Source: Alkalihalobacillus sp. LMS6
GTDB taxonomy: Bacteria; Bacillota; Bacilli; Bacillales; Bacillaceae_D
NCBI RefSeq assembly: GCF_024362765.1
Contig: NZ_CP093302.1
Location: 182,001 to 246,000 of the forward strand
DNA length: 64,000 bases
Direction: 5' to 3'
A program made the position numbers and the translations under genes. Below the pieces are notes generated by a model, which saw only the letters and a program-made list of their open reading frames with translations, was not told where the DNA came from and searched no databases. Positions 48,284 through 56,612 of this stretch are shown piece after piece; within the stretch, counting starts at the first letter, position 1; each line of letters begins with the position of its first letter.

Positions 48284-49747
48284 CTACGATGTTTTGACGG
48301 CTCTGCGTGTTAAGGTTCCATTTTGTAAATGTTTGATTGTGTCGCTGTCTGAAACGCTATTGTATTGGAACGCTTGTTTATATCGTTCATGGCCTTTACC
48401 GGTAATTAAAACCCAGTCGTCTTTTTTAGCTGAATTCCATGCTTTTTCAATGGCGAGGGGACGACTTGTTTGAATGCTTCCGTTTTTTAATGTGAACGAT
48501 AATAAGGTTCGTCGCATGTCCTCTTCGGAGACGTTATTTAAATCATCAAACGTTAACACAATATGGTTGGCCCATTTTTCAGACGTTGCAATCATGGCTT
48601 CACGTTTTCCTGAATCACGATTCCCACGAAACCCAAAGATATGCGTAATGGAGTTGGCTCCCATCTGTTTAATGGCTTGCAGGCAATAAGAAAAAGCGTC
48701 TTCTGTGTGAGCGTAATCGACAACAAATGTTGCTCCAGCTGGGTGAGAAAACAGTTCAAATCTTCCTGGTGCTCCTTTGAACGAAGCGAATGCTTGAACA
48801 ATTTTACCTTGTGGCAAGCCATATAAACGTGCAGTCATATACGCCATCGCTGCATTATACATATTATGTTCGCCAATGAGCGGAACTGTAAGCGTACATT
48901 CACGGTTTTGTTCCGACAGAATGGCTTTCATAGGAGAATCAAAATGGATCGTCTTCAGTTTAAAATCCCCTGTGTCACCTAATACGTGTACAGGGAGCTG
49001 TTCCGATTTTAAAGAAGTGGCTAGCGTTTCGCCCCATTTATTATAACCATTTATAATTGCTTTTCCATCTCGATGCAATAGAGCAAACAGCGCTTTTTTC
49101 GCTGAAAAATAGTCGTCCATCGTTTGATGGTAATCAAGGTGATCTTGACTAAGGTTTGTAAAAAGAGCGAAATCAAACGTGATGCCGGCAACGCGGTTTT
49201 GCGTCAATGCATGTGAGGAGACTTCCATAATAACAATGTCGTCATTGCTTAGGGCCAGCTGTCGATGCAGCTCAATAGGTCCTAATGTCGTATTTGTCGT
49301 CGAAGTTAATTCCTCGCCATTAATGATGTTTACGACCGTACCGAATAACGCACACGATAATCCAACCGATTCAAAGAGATGTTTTAACATAAATGAGGTC
49401 GTTGTTTTCCCGTTCGTCCCAGTAATGCCAATCATAACTGGTTTTTTCTCTTGCTTATCATAAAAACGACTAGCAAGTTTCGCAAGAACGAGTCTGCTTT
49501 GATCGACGTTTACATACGGTACTGGCAAGCTTAGGTTTTCCTTTTCACCGATAATGGCGGCTGCCCCTTTTCGAATGGCATCATGAATGTAATCGTGGCC
49601 ATCGGTGGCATATCCTTTGATGGCGAAAAATACATATCCTTGTTTTACTTCTGATGATCGATCCGTAATCCCAGTAATCATAAGTGCTTTATCAATAGTA
49701 GAAGGAAGCGGGATAATGGAATCAAAAAGTGTTTGAATAGGCTGCAT
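48284..49747 (-). CDS. Orphan MurE-like Mur ligase
   Basis: This 487-residue protein has the three Mur ligase domains, with the ATP-binding ITGTNGKTTTSFML (near residue 110), MEVSSHALTQNRV and VVDYAHTEDAF and FGFRGNRDSGKR. MurE adds the third amino acid to UDP-MurNAc-dipeptide. In DAP-specific MurE enzymes the substrate loop reads DNPR; here it reads FDDLNNVSEED, so meso-DAP specificity is doubtful. The gene is outside the division and cell-wall cluster and stands alone. It is most likely a paralogue with another amino-acid or acceptor substrate. AAAGGGGG precedes the ATG. Confidence 0.82.
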   Translation of the reverse strand: MQPIQTLFDSIIPLPSTIDKALMITGITDRSSEVKQGYVFFAIKGYATDGHDYIHDAIRKGAAAIIGEKENLSLPVPYVNVDQSRLVLAKLASRFYDKQEKKPVMIGITGTNGKTTTSFMLKHLFESVGLSCALFGTVVNIINGEELTSTTNTTLGPIELHRQLALSNDDIVIMEVSSHALTQNRVAGITFDFALFTNLSQDHLDYHQTMDDYFSAKKALFALLHRDGKAIINGYNKWGETLATSLKSEQLPVHVLGDTGDFKLKTIHFDSPMKAILSEQNRECTLTVPLIGEHNMYNAAMAYMTARLYGLPQGKIVQAFASFKGAPGRFELFSHPAGATFVVDYAHTEDAFSYCLQAIKQMGANSITHIFGFRGNRDSGKREAMIATSEKWANHIVLTFDDLNNVSEEDMRRTLLSFTLKNGSIQTSRPLAIEKAWNSAKKDDWVLITGKGHERYKQAFQYNSVSDSDTIKHLQNGTLTRRAVKTS

Positions 49748-49905
49748 CGCTTTACCCCCTTTCCAGAAGAGAATCTTGTTATAGTTAGAATCCGCTTATT
49801 TTCAAATCCCAACCGATGCAATTTTTAACAATCTTAGAAGGAATGATGTTAATGTTGTTAGAATGAATGGTAAGATTGATTGAACGTGTAGGGAGTGGTG
49901 AATAA

Positions 49906-50526
49906 ATGGACAGCATTATCTTTGATTTAGATGGTACGTTATGGGATTCACGGGAACAGGTAGTACGTGCCTGGAATAAAGCGATTGCGCAAAGCGTGTA
50001 TTCAGTGAAAACTGTGGAAAAAGAAGATTTGACAAGGACGATGGGACTTGTGATTCCGGAAATAGCGGATGTGCTTTTTCCAGAGCTTTCGGTTGATGAG
50101 AAAAAGCATTTAATGGATGAGTGTGGGGTAGAAGAGCTTGCCGTTTTAAAAGAAGAAGGCGCTGTCTTATTTGATGACGTCGAAGAAGTGCTGAAGGCAT
50201 TGTCTATGCGCTATAAGCTTTTTATCGTAAGTAACTGTCGGGATGGCTATATTGAAGCCTTTTTTCAATCCCATGGATTAAACCATTATTTTAGTGATTA
50301 TGAAAACCCTGGTAGAACGGGACTGCCAAAAGGCGAGAATATTAAGCTTATTATGCAAAGAAACCAGTTGCGAAGTCCGTTATATGTAGGAGATACGAAA
50401 GGCGATGAGAAGGCTGCTGCTATTGCGGGGATTCCATTTGCTTTTGCAGCATACGGTTTTGGTGAAGCGGAAGGAAAGCCTGATTACATCCTTCAATCCT
50501 TTCGAGATTTACGCCAATTTGCATAA
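49906..50526 (+). CDS. HAD-family phosphatase
   Basis: This 206-residue hydrolase has motif I SIIFDLDGTLWDSREQVVRA, motif II LFIVSNCRDGYIEAF, a lysine in GLPKGENIKLIM, and motif IV YVGDTKGDEKAA. It resembles phosphoglycolate phosphatase and related small-molecule phosphatases. GGGAGTGG precedes the ATG. It is divergent from the MurE-like gene and convergent with the aldehyde dehydrogenase gene. Confidence 0.87.
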   Translation: MDSIIFDLDGTLWDSREQVVRAWNKAIAQSVYSVKTVEKEDLTRTMGLVIPEIADVLFPELSVDEKKHLMDECGVEELAVLKEEGAVLFDDVEEVLKALSMRYKLFIVSNCRDGYIEAFFQSHGLNHYFSDYENPGRTGLPKGENIKLIMQRNQLRSPLYVGDTKGDEKAAAIAGIPFAFAAYGFGEAEGKPDYILQSFRDLRQFA

Positions 50527-50560
50527 AAAAAGAAGGTTGGCAGCATGCCAACCTTCTTTT
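50527..50560. terminator. Bidirectional terminator between HAD and aldehyde dehydrogenase genes
   Basis: AAAAGAAGGTTGGCA and TGCCAACCTTCTTTT form a near-perfect palindrome with a three-base loop and A/T runs on both sides. Confidence 0.92.
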
Positions 50561-52004
50561 AGTTATTGTCTTTATAAGCCAAGTACATTACATGTGTAGA
50601 AAGGAAGTCGTTTAAACCGTGCTTTCCGTCGGTACCGCCAATCCCAGATTGACGCATTCCTGCGTGGTAGCCTTGGATTGCTTCTCCTGTTTCACGGTTA
50701 ACGAATGTTTCACCATAATGAAGGTCGCGAGCTGCTTGCATCATTTCATTATAATCGTTCGTGTAAAGAGCAGATGCCAAGCCATAAATGGAATCATTTG
50801 CATACTCAATGGCTTCAGCAAACGTTTTGTACGTGGTGATAGGTAAGACTGGACCGAACACTTCCGTTGTCATAATCTCGTCTTCATGCTTCACGTTTGT
50901 AATAACGGTAGGTGCATAAAAGTATCCTTTATCCATGTTCATACGCTCTCCGCCTACTTCAATGCGTGCGCCGTTGTCTTTCGCATTGTTCACAAGAGAT
51001 TCTACTTTTTCTAAGTGATGAGCACTGGATAGAGGTCCCATTTCAACATTGTCATCATTTAAAGAATAGCCAACTTTTGTATCTTCCATAGCTGCGACCA
51101 TTTTCTTGGTAAATGCGTCTGCTACTTCTTCTTGTACATAAACTCGTTCAGCTGAGATACAAGCTTGTCCAGCATTTTCGATACGGGAAGCTTTAATATT
51201 TTTTACAGCTAGATCAAGATCAGCATGTTTTGAGACGATGATAGGGGCCTTCCCGCCAAGCTCTAAATTCACTTTCGTAATATTTTGAGCTGCTGCTTCC
51301 ATTACTTTTGTGCCGGCTGGTACGCTTCCAGTCATACTAATTAGCGCAACTTTTGGATGGCTGCTTAGGCGATTTCCGACCGTGTCACCTTTACCTGTAA
51401 CTAAGTTATAAACGCCTTTTGGTAAACCAACGTTATCAAGGATTTTTGAAAACGCAATCGCTGTATTTGGCGTTTCTTCGGATGGTTTAATGACAACAGA
51501 ACAACCTGTAATTAAAGAGGTTGCCACTTTACGTGCAAAGATGAAGACAGGGTAGTTCCAAGGAATAATACCTGCTACCACACCAATTGGCTTTTTCTGA
51601 ATAAGGATTTGTTCATTGGGGTCATCGCTCGGCATGATATCGCCGCCAATCTTACGGTTCCATTCAGACATGTAGTGGAAAAAGCTTACTGCTGTATCGA
51701 TTTCGCCACGGGCTTCTTCTAAAGGTTTTCCTTGTTCTTCACTGAGCATTTTAGCAAATGTTTCTTTGTCTGCGGCAATCTCATCACCGATTTTGCGTAC
51801 GATTTGTCCGCGTTCAATTTGAGGTACTTTTTCCCACTCTTTTTGACCGCGCCAAGCAGATTCAACCGCGTGATTCGTTTCTTCTTCTGTTGCATCAACA
51901 ACTTTAGAAATAACTTCTTCTGTAGCTGGGTTAATGACGTCAATGATGTCATTCGATTGTGATTCAACAAATTCGCCATTTATATATAAATGTTGGGGTT
52001 TCAT
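50559..52004 (-). CDS. NAD(P)-dependent aldehyde dehydrogenase
   Basis: This 481-residue enzyme has GVVAGIIPWNYPVF, the coenzyme loop ISMTGSVPAGTKVM, the general base in VNLELGGKAPIIV and the catalytic cysteine in ENAGQACISAERVYV. It oxidises an aldehyde to the acid. The overall pattern resembles lactaldehyde or glycolaldehyde dehydrogenase (AldA type). GGAG precedes the ATG. A MerR-family regulator with an AdhR-like cysteine is divergently encoded, suggesting that aldehyde stress controls the gene. Confidence 0.92.
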   Translation of the reverse strand: MKPQHLYINGEFVESQSNDIIDVINPATEEVISKVVDATEEETNHAVESAWRGQKEWEKVPQIERGQIVRKIGDEIAADKETFAKMLSEEQGKPLEEARGEIDTAVSFFHYMSEWNRKIGGDIMPSDDPNEQILIQKKPIGVVAGIIPWNYPVFIFARKVATSLITGCSVVIKPSEETPNTAIAFSKILDNVGLPKGVYNLVTGKGDTVGNRLSSHPKVALISMTGSVPAGTKVMEAAAQNITKVNLELGGKAPIIVSKHADLDLAVKNIKASRIENAGQACISAERVYVQEEVADAFTKKMVAAMEDTKVGYSLNDDNVEMGPLSSAHHLEKVESLVNNAKDNGARIEVGGERMNMDKGYFYAPTVITNVKHEDEIMTTEVFGPVLPITTYKTFAEAIEYANDSIYGLASALYTNDYNEMMQAARDLHYGETFVNRETGEAIQGYHAGMRQSGIGGTDGKHGLNDFLSTHVMYLAYKDNN

Positions 52005-52135
52005 TTATGTCACTCCTCGTAATCATGTGTTGCTCCTTGTATTCCCAATCAGAATTGGATTAAACATGAAAAGGATTTTTGGAGAAAAAGAAAAAGGTGC
52101 TGTAAAATAGAACGACAAAACATGGAATGGGATAC

Positions 52136-52166
52136 TTGCCTTGAAGTAAACTCCAAGTGCTACGAT
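52136..52166 (+). promoter_or_regulatory. MerR-type promoter with 19-base spacer
   Basis: TTGCCT (52136-52141) and TACGAT (52161-52166) are 19 bases apart, the long spacing typical of MerR-activated promoters. The spacer holds CTTGAAGT/ACTCCAAG (52140-52157), inverted arms with one mismatch, as expected for the MerR dimer. Confidence 0.75.
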
Positions 52167-52186
52167 AGAATGAAGGAGGCTGTCAT

Positions 52187-52564
52187 ATGTTAATTTCTGA
52201 AGTGAGCGACAAAACGGGATTATCTCAAGATACATTGCGGTATTATGAACGGATCGGACTGATTCCTCGTGTGAAACGAAGCAAAAGTGGCATACGTGAA
52301 TACGACGATCTGGATTGCCGCAGAATTGAGTTTGCGAAATGTATGCGCAAAGCAGGCTTACCAATTGAAGTGTTAATTGAATACGTGGCGCTTTATCAAC
52401 AAGGAGATGAAACGGCGCAACCGCGAAAAGAAATTTTGATTGAGCAACGAGCACAATTAAAAGAACGTTTACAAGATATGACAGAAACGCTTGATCGATT
52501 GGATCAAAAAATTTTACAGTATGAGTCAATGAGTGAAGCGCATATGCAAGGTGCACAATCGTAA
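52187..52564 (+). CDS. MerR-family regulator, AdhR/NmlR-like
   Basis: This 125-residue protein has the MerR DNA-binding domain (LISEVSDKTGLSQDTLRYYE then RIGLIPRVKRSKSGIREYDD) and a C-terminal coiled coil for dimer formation. Its cysteine at residue 52, in EFAKCMRKAGLP, occupies the place of the single reactive cysteine of B. subtilis AdhR and related NmlR proteins, which sense formaldehyde and methylglyoxal. It carries a MerR-type promoter and is divergent from an aldehyde dehydrogenase gene. A second cysteine occurs at residue 44. Confidence 0.88.
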   Translation: MLISEVSDKTGLSQDTLRYYERIGLIPRVKRSKSGIREYDDLDCRRIEFAKCMRKAGLPIEVLIEYVALYQQGDETAQPRKEILIEQRAQLKERLQDMTETLDRLDQKILQYESMSEAHMQGAQS

Positions 52565-52711
52565 CCCATTTCTAAGACATTTTTGTTGGCAAAACGGTCG
52601 TTGTCCGCTATGATACGAGAGGAACAGAATTGGGAGAACTTACACGTTGAACACATACCCTATAAGGGCATCATATAGATAGAGAGAAACAAGAGGAGAG
52701 GAACGATACGT

Positions 52712-52963
52712 ATGTCGTGCTTACAAAGTGCTGACGGTACTAAAACGGATGTGCAGTGTGTAGATGTAAGAGATTATCACCTTGCATATAAAGATGAATT
52801 ATCAAACACCATTAATATTCCTTTGCCGTATTTAAAGCGTTACTATAAAGATATAAGGAATAAAACCGTTCATTTAATTGGCAGAGATGAACAAGAAATT
52901 AGCCGATCGGCTCGGTTTTTGAAACGAAAAGGTTATCGAGTCATTGGAACAACTATTCAGTAA
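52712..52963 (+). CDS. Rhodanese-like domain protein lacking the catalytic cysteine
   Basis: This 83-residue product resembles a shortened rhodanese domain: VQCVDVRDYHLAYKDE and INIPLPYLKRYYKDI match the CDC25/rhodanese start, and RSARFLKRKGY its end. The active loop, usually C-x-x-G-x-R, reads VHLIGRDEQEISRS with no cysteine. It therefore cannot act as a sulfurtransferase in the usual way and may be regulatory or degenerate. AGGAGAGG precedes the ATG. Confidence 0.65.
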   Translation: MSCLQSADGTKTDVQCVDVRDYHLAYKDELSNTINIPLPYLKRYYKDIRNKTVHLIGRDEQEISRSARFLKRKGYRVIGTTIQ

Positions 52964-52989
52964 AATGATTTTATGAATAAAGATAAAAC

Positions 52990-53037
52990 GAAAAAACGCA
53001 AACGAAAGGAGCTTCCATCCATCGTTCGCGTTTTTTA
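52990..53037. terminator. Bidirectional terminator between rhodanese-like gene and wrbA
   Basis: AAAACGCAAACGA and TCGTTCGCGTTTT pair with one bulge around a larger loop, with A and T runs on both sides. Confidence 0.75.
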
Positions 53038-53041
53038 TCAT

Positions 53042-53650
53042 TTATTGACCTGCTTTTACCCAGCTTGTTACAGATACTGTGCGTCTTGCTTGGTGTTTAA
53101 CCGCTTCTTCTACGTCTTCCACCATATTTCCTTCTTGATCCACCGTTACGCTCGTGCCGTAAGGGTTTCCGCCAGAAGAGAACGCTACTGGATCTGTGTA
53201 TCCAGGTCCAGCAATAATGGCACCCCAGTGGAACATCGTTGTGTATAGAGAAAGAACTGTTTGCTCTTGACCACCGTGTGCATTTGCTGCTGAAGACATT
53301 GCACTGACAACTTTGTTGGCAAGTTTTCCGCCAGCCCAAAGTCCGCCGAGAGTATCAAAGAATTGTTTTGCTTGACCAGGTACGTTACCGAAACGAGAAG
53401 GGACAGAGAAGATAAATCCGTCAGCCCATTCCATGTCGTTAGCCGTTACTTCAGGAATATCTTTAGTCGCGTCTACGTGCGCACGCCATGCAGGGTTTGC
53501 ATCAATCGCTGCATCAGGAGCGAGCTCAGGGAATTTTAGTACTTTCACTTCTGCACCAGTTGCTTTTGCTGCTTCTTCAGCCCATTTAGCTAGTTGGTAG
53601 TTTGTACCAGTTGAACTGTAATAAACAATGGCAATTTTTTCGTTACTCAT
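53042..53650 (-). CDS. wrbA: NAD(P)H:quinone oxidoreductase, WrbA type
   Basis: This 202-residue flavodoxin-like enzyme has the FMN phosphate loop IAIVYYSSTGTNYQLAKW, then FIFSVPSRFGNVPGQAKQFF and NKVVSAMSSAANAHGGQEQT, matching the WrbA family. It reduces quinones by two electrons and protects against redox and electrophile stress. AAAAGGAG precedes the ATG at 53650; the longer open frame to 53725 has no ribosome binding site. The nearby aldehyde dehydrogenase and AdhR-like regulator also fit an electrophile-response theme. Confidence 0.92.
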   Translation of the reverse strand: MSNEKIAIVYYSSTGTNYQLAKWAEEAAKATGAEVKVLKFPELAPDAAIDANPAWRAHVDATKDIPEVTANDMEWADGFIFSVPSRFGNVPGQAKQFFDTLGGLWAGGKLANKVVSAMSSAANAHGGQEQTVLSLYTTMFHWGAIIAGPGYTDPVAFSSGGNPYGTSVTVDQEGNMVEDVEEAVKHQARRTVSVTSWVKAGQ

Positions 53651-53768
53651 AATCGTCTCCTTTTGGACCTCAGTGATCCGAATGTTTTTCCTAACTCTAG
53701 TGTAGTTTGATCCAAAGGGAGGCACAAGTATGCACTTATTTGTAACTTGGTATCATTTTTGAAACTGC

Positions 53769-54620
53769 TTACCCGTCTCTAAGCCACTTTTCGATTTCTT
53801 TTAGAAAGAATGGGTCTCGCCAAGCAAGGATGGCTTCACGTTCTCCCGTTTTCTTTCGCTTTTGTTGAAAAAAGCGATCGGCGAGAAAGTAAGCGAGTCG
53901 CGTATAGTTAAATCGTTTCCCGCCATTAATCGAAAACCATTCACGGAAAACCTCTTGAGGACTGAGTTGTTGATAATCCATATAAAAAGCAGATTTGAGC
54001 GTCTGTTCGTTTTCTTGAGCAAAGGCTAACCAAGATTCATTTCCTAAGTATTCAGATCCGAATGTAAAGTAAATGTGAGGAGGGGCATCTGGAACAATTT
54101 CTCTTGAAAAGTGAGTGGCAACCCCCTCACGATAAAGGGATAAAAGGTGATTGTCCCACTGAACATGAGACCAATCCATTCCAGCGGTATCGGTCCATGT
54201 TTGATGAAGCGCATGTCCAAATTCATGTGCAGCTAGAACTCGAAGTCCATCATGATGCTGTGGGAGTTGCTCTAATGCAAATGTAATATCAGGTGTAATT
54301 TGCCTATGAGTAAAAGCATTTGAACTATAGGCGCCAACTATAAAATAAATGTGTTGCTTAAATGACAATTCATATCGTTCTTTATATCGTGTATTAATAG
54401 TTTCTAATATAGATGGCAACTGCTGGTGCACTGTTTTAATATGGGGAAGAACGTTTAAATAGCGTTGCAAAGCTTGTTTAAACCGCTCTTCCGTTGAAGG
54501 ACAGTGATAAGAGAAGTACTCTTTAAATGCATCTGGATACGTGCGGTGATAATCCTTAAGAGTCATCAAACTATGGACATTTTTTGCTAAAAAATCAGGG
54601 ACTGTGTCAATGATATGCAA
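53769..54620 (-). CDS. Putative zinc metallopeptidase (HExxH)
   Basis: This 283-residue protein has the metal site VLAAHEFGHALHQTW (HExxH) and a downstream glutamate in LYREGVATHFSRE, the arrangement of gluzincin-type peptidases. No signal peptide or membrane segment is seen, so it is probably cytoplasmic. The start is a TTG at 54620 with a poor ribosome binding site; no better in-frame codon is available nearby. The family is not one I can name precisely, and the substrate is unknown. Confidence 0.7.
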   Translation of the reverse strand: MHIIDTVPDFLAKNVHSLMTLKDYHRTYPDAFKEYFSYHCPSTEERFKQALQRYLNVLPHIKTVHQQLPSILETINTRYKERYELSFKQHIYFIVGAYSSNAFTHRQITPDITFALEQLPQHHDGLRVLAAHEFGHALHQTWTDTAGMDWSHVQWDNHLLSLYREGVATHFSREIVPDAPPHIYFTFGSEYLGNESWLAFAQENEQTLKSAFYMDYQQLSPQEVFREWFSINGGKRFNYTRLAYFLADRFFQQKRKKTGEREAILAWRDPFFLKEIEKWLRDG

Positions 54621-54708
54621 ACGTGCTCGCCGCCTTTCTCTTATAAGAGTAATTGTATCATTTGAATCAATTTTAAGTTATGAAATTCATTCATTTATCA
54701 AAATATTA

Positions 54709-54737
54709 TTGCTATTTGTCAGAAAATACACTATGAT
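54709..54737 (+). promoter_or_regulatory. Promoter of the trpS T-box transcript
   Basis: TTGCTA (54709-54714) and TATGAT (54732-54737) are separated by 17 bases, directly upstream of the T-box leader. Confidence 0.6.
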
Positions 54738-54749
54738 AGATAAAAATAA

Positions 54750-55007
54750 GCGTGGATGAAGAGTAAGTACGTATGTAAGAGTGCTTAAGAGAGCTAGTGG
54801 TTGGTGCGAACTAGTGTAGCCTGCATGGGGAATGGACTTCGGAGCTTCCTTGCTGAAATGTGCAGTAGGCAAGGCGGGTGTCTTACCGTTATAAAAGACA
54901 ACGTATCAGAGCAAGACTCTCGTACGGAATGAGCGCGTTCTTATATGGAACGAATGAAGGTGGCACCACGGGTTATCCGTCCTTTTTGGGATGGGTAGCC
55001 CTTTTTA
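54750..55007 (+). promoter_or_regulatory. T-box riboswitch with tryptophan specifier
   Basis: GAGAGCTAGTGGTTGGTG, the specifier region GGGAATGGACTTCGGAGC with TGG at 54833-54835, the T-box AAGGTGGCACCACGGG and a terminator stem (from 54970, GGGTTATCCGTCC with GGGATGGGTAGCCC, then T-run) are present in order. The base after TGG in the T-box is C, pairing with the discriminator G of tRNA-Trp. Confidence 0.93.
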
Positions 55008-55031
55008 TGTTGAAAAAAGGAGGAGAACGGA

Positions 55032-56018
55032 ATGAAGCGTAGTTTAACAGGCATTAAACCAACTGGAGAAATTCATTTAGGAAACTATATTGGCGCGATT
55101 AAGCCGGCACTGGACCTTACTAAAAACCATGATGCTTACTACTTTGTTGCCAACGGACATGCGTTAACGCAGGCGCATCAGAAGAAATCGCTAGAAATGT
55201 CAACAAACGGGGTTGTCGCAACATGGTTGGCATTAGGTCTTGATCCAAATAAATCTGTTCTTTATCGACAGTCTGACATTCCAGAAATATTTGAGCTTAG
55301 TTGGGTGCTCGCGACTCTTTCTCCAAAAGGATTGATGAATCGAGCCCATGCATATAAAGCAATCGTTGATGAGAATAAACGCGCCGAGCGAGATCTCGAT
55401 TCTGGTGTGAACATGGGTTTATACACCTATCCGATCTTAATGGCAGCGGACATTTTGCTTTTGCAGCCAGACCTTGTACCTGTAGGGCGAGATCAAATTC
55501 AACATATCGAAATGGCACGAGAATTAGGACTGGCAATGAAACGGAAGCATGGCATGTCAATTAAGCTTCCTGATGCATCCATTATGGAAGATGTTGCCGT
55601 ATTGCCTGGTCTAGATGGTCGGAAAATGAGCAAGAGCTATGAGAATACCATTCCAATTTTTTTGGAAAAAGAGGAACTTAAGAAAAGAATCAATAAAATT
55701 AAGACTGATTCTTTACTTCCTCATGAGCCAAAAGAGTCAGCTACGTCAAATGTGTTTCAATTATATCAAGTATTTGCGACTGCCGATGAGGCTATTGCCA
55801 TGAAGAACGCGTTTCAAAGAGGAATTAGCTGGGGAGAGGCGAAAGCGGAATTGTTTACTGTGATGAATCGTACATTAGAAGAACCAAGAGAACATTATAA
55901 AGAGTGGATGTCAAAGCCAAAGGAAATGAAGCGATTGTTGCAGGAGGGAGCGGAACGGGTTCGTAACGAAGCGACACCATTTTTACAAAACATAAAAAAC
56001 GAGATAGGATTAGGGTAG
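55032..56018 (+). CDS. trpS: Tryptophanyl-tRNA synthetase, non-subtilis type
   Basis: This 328-residue class I synthetase charges tRNA-Trp. It has TGIKPTGEIHLGNYIGAIKP (HIGH-like signature), GLYTYPILMAADILLLQPDL, VPVGRDQIQHIEMAREL and GRKMSKSYENTI (KMSKS). The sequence, especially KGLMNRAHAYKAIVDEN and YRQSDIPEIFELSW, resembles the proteobacterial-style TrpRS more than the B. subtilis enzyme as I recall it. It may therefore be an additional, acquired TrpRS. It is controlled by the tryptophan T-box. AAAAAGGAGG precedes the ATG. Confidence 0.92.
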   Translation: MKRSLTGIKPTGEIHLGNYIGAIKPALDLTKNHDAYYFVANGHALTQAHQKKSLEMSTNGVVATWLALGLDPNKSVLYRQSDIPEIFELSWVLATLSPKGLMNRAHAYKAIVDENKRAERDLDSGVNMGLYTYPILMAADILLLQPDLVPVGRDQIQHIEMARELGLAMKRKHGMSIKLPDASIMEDVAVLPGLDGRKMSKSYENTIPIFLEKEELKKRINKIKTDSLLPHEPKESATSNVFQLYQVFATADEAIAMKNAFQRGISWGEAKAELFTVMNRTLEEPREHYKEWMSKPKEMKRLLQEGAERVRNEATPFLQNIKNEIGLG

Positions 56019-56038
56019 TAAAAATGTGGAGTTGATAG

Positions 56039-56398
56039 ATGGTGCAGACACTTATGCTACATCCCGCTTGGGAAAAAACCATTGACCCAAACGATTTGAG
56101 CCAAATTCAACAATTGCTACAGCAGGAGCCTGATCAACGCTTTATTCCGTATCGAAAGGCTTTTAATCATCGAGACGATTTGCTTGTTACGGTGATTGTT
56201 CAAAATCGGTCCGAACATCCTGAAGAGTGGGAGGAGCGGCCTCTTGCTTACGTAGAAAAAGGGCAGACGATTGCTGAAAAAAACTTTTCCATTCACACAT
56301 TGCCTCCGTTTACGAGTATGCCATGGACCTTTATTTTTGAGAAAGGCCTTCTTAACGGTCAACCAGAGTTAAGAGGATTGTTAATAGAAAACATTTAG
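56039..56398 (+). CDS. SLAP-domain protein
   Basis: This 119-residue protein consists of one SLAP-type domain: LMLHPAWEKTIDPNDLSQIQ at the start, LLVTVIVQNRSEHPEEWEER in the middle and PFTSMPWTFIFEKGLL near the end. SLAP domains occur with accessory Sec and S-layer assembly functions in Firmicutes. It has no signal peptide and is only one domain, so it is probably cytoplasmic. GGAG precedes the ATG, 20 bases after trpS; it may be co-transcribed. Confidence 0.72.
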   Translation: MVQTLMLHPAWEKTIDPNDLSQIQQLLQQEPDQRFIPYRKAFNHRDDLLVTVIVQNRSEHPEEWEERPLAYVEKGQTIAEKNFSIHTLPPFTSMPWTFIFEKGLLNGQPELRGLLIENI

Positions 56399-56404
56399 TA
56401 ATTA

Positions 56405-56440
56405 AAACTTGTTGCCGTGTCATTTCGCAGCAAGTTTTTT
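56405..56440 (+). terminator. Terminator after trpS-SLAP
   Basis: CTTGTTGC and GCAGCAAG form an eight-pair stem with one G-T pair, followed by six T residues. Confidence 0.75.
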
Positions 56441-56572
56441 ACGGTTAATGGAAAATGTTGCTTGAAGAAAATGTGTCTAATTTTAAAACTCCTTTCGCGC
56501 AGTTTTTGTTGATTATGGTACACTAGAGAAATGAGGGTTTAAAAATATCCTTATATGATTAATGTAGAACAA

Positions 56573-56603
56573 TAAAAAAGCTTATCGACTTAGTCGACAA
56601 GCT
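56573..56603 (-). terminator. Terminator of the DUF2512 gene
   Basis: On the minus strand AGCTTGTCGAC pairs with GTCGATAAGCT and is followed by a T-run. Confidence 0.8.
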
Positions 56604-56612
56604 ATCGTCATT

